DNA of 6,617 bases, from the NCBI GenBank assembly GCA_900546485.1, contig URDK01000117.1:1-6617 (forward strand), given 5' to 3'. Positions within the stretch are counted from its first letter, which is position 1. Each line of letters begins with the position of its first letter. The translations under genes were made by a program, and so were the position numbers. Positions 6,242 through 6,617 of the stretch are shown in pieces. Under the pieces are notes generated by a model. It was not told the origin of the DNA, searched no databases, and worked only from the letters and a program-made list of their open reading frames with translations. The stretch is from an uncultured Eubacteriales bacterium (GTDB lineage: Bacteria > Bacillota > Clostridia > Oscillospirales > Oscillospiraceae).

Positions 6242-6617
6242 ATGACATTTTTCGCGGTCAGAATTACTAAGCACAGCGAGCTGGACGGCGACTATCGCAT
6301 GCTGTTGCGGGGAAGTTCTCTTTATGCTACGACTTCACCTTTTACTCGCAGGAGGGGAACGACGGCTTCGGCAGCGACATCGGCTGGACGTGTCCCTCCG
6401 GCTCCCAGCTGACGCAGGAGATATGGGCGTGGCAGGGTCATACGGATAAGCCCGCTCTGGCCACTCTGGAGCTGCACGCCAACAGCAGTCAGGAGGACTA
6501 TTGGGGCGCGGCGACCTTCACCTGGTGGTACGAAAGTGACTTCGTCACACCGGAGGAGGTCTATGAAGGCGAATGGGGGCTGACCGCCAACGGGGAATAC
6601 TCCGGCGTACTGATGCT
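6242..6617 (+). pseudogene. unrecognised gene start with apparent frameshift, cut by right edge
   Basis: No uninterrupted gene reads through here. From ATG 6242 a frame opens as MTFFAVRITKHSELDG and has host-like G/C-ending codons to about 6309, but if unshifted it stops at 6410-6412 (56 residues). A different frame is open from 6271 to the window end, with strong host codon use from about 6328 (YDFTFYSQEGNDGFGSDIGW, and a Trp-rich continuation to GEWGLTANGEYSG), yet it has no ATG, GTG or TTG start after its upstream stop at 6268-6270. One extra base in the GGGG run at 6309-6312 would join the two as RMLLRGKFSLCYDF. The ribosome site before 6242 is poor (AAAAAGG, 4 bases away), so the true 5' end may also be lost. 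I do not recognise the protein. It could be a decayed host gene, a sequencing error in a G-run, or a slippage site. Confidence 0.45.

Noticed and set aside
5374..6617. Integrase, transposase or attachment-site repeat for the island
   Set aside because: I found no recombinase gene and no copy of the tRNA 3' end (GGTTCAAGTCC...CCGCAACCA) downstream, so no named mobile element can be supported.

Overview
The window looks like a G+C-rich, Gram-positive anaerobe, probably a member of the Clostridia. The class III fructose-1,6-bisphosphatase, strong AGGAGG-type ribosome sites and TTGACA/TATAAT-type promoters fit Firmicutes. A sample line inside mutS is about 67% G+C. The chromosomal genes strongly prefer G or C at the third codon position, with one oddity: ATA is the most used isoleucine codon (18 ATA, 15 ATC, no ATT counted by hand in the visible mutS). 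The genus cannot be fixed from this sequence.

Layout. Positions 1-1745 hold the 3' two thirds of mutS (DNA mismatch recognition), cut by the left edge. Its stop overlaps the start of a CPBP-family intramembrane protease (1745-2485). After a 91-base gap comes the class III fructose-1,6-bisphosphatase gene fbp (2577-4460), a gluconeogenesis enzyme. Then comes a small membrane protein with two zinc ribbons and a TM2 domain (4482-5120). All four genes run on the + strand and share the host base composition.

The next 300 bases are a stable-RNA unit. A near-consensus promoter (5137-5165) drives a tandem pair of initiator tRNA genes. The first copy (5182-5273) has an intact 5' half, an over-long variable region and a diverged 3' end with no CCA. 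The second copy (5298-5373) is a complete tRNA-fMet(CAT). A strong intrinsic terminator (5380-5418) closes the unit.

Directly after it lies a clearly AT-richer segment (a sample line is about 38% G+C). It has its own consensus promoter (5430-5458), an mRNA 5' hairpin and one gene, a 218-residue protein with the signature residues of a polymerase-beta-like nucleotidyltransferase (5517-6173). A weak terminator follows. This looks like an acquired single-gene cargo placed behind a tRNA locus. Its substrate is unknown and no effector or antitoxin gene is visible next to it. From about 6270 the composition returns to host type. An unrecognised gene begins there that reads well only if a frame change is allowed near 6307-6321, and it runs off the right edge.

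The most interesting part is 5137-6240: the aberrant initiator tRNA copy and the orphan nucleotidyltransferase beside it.
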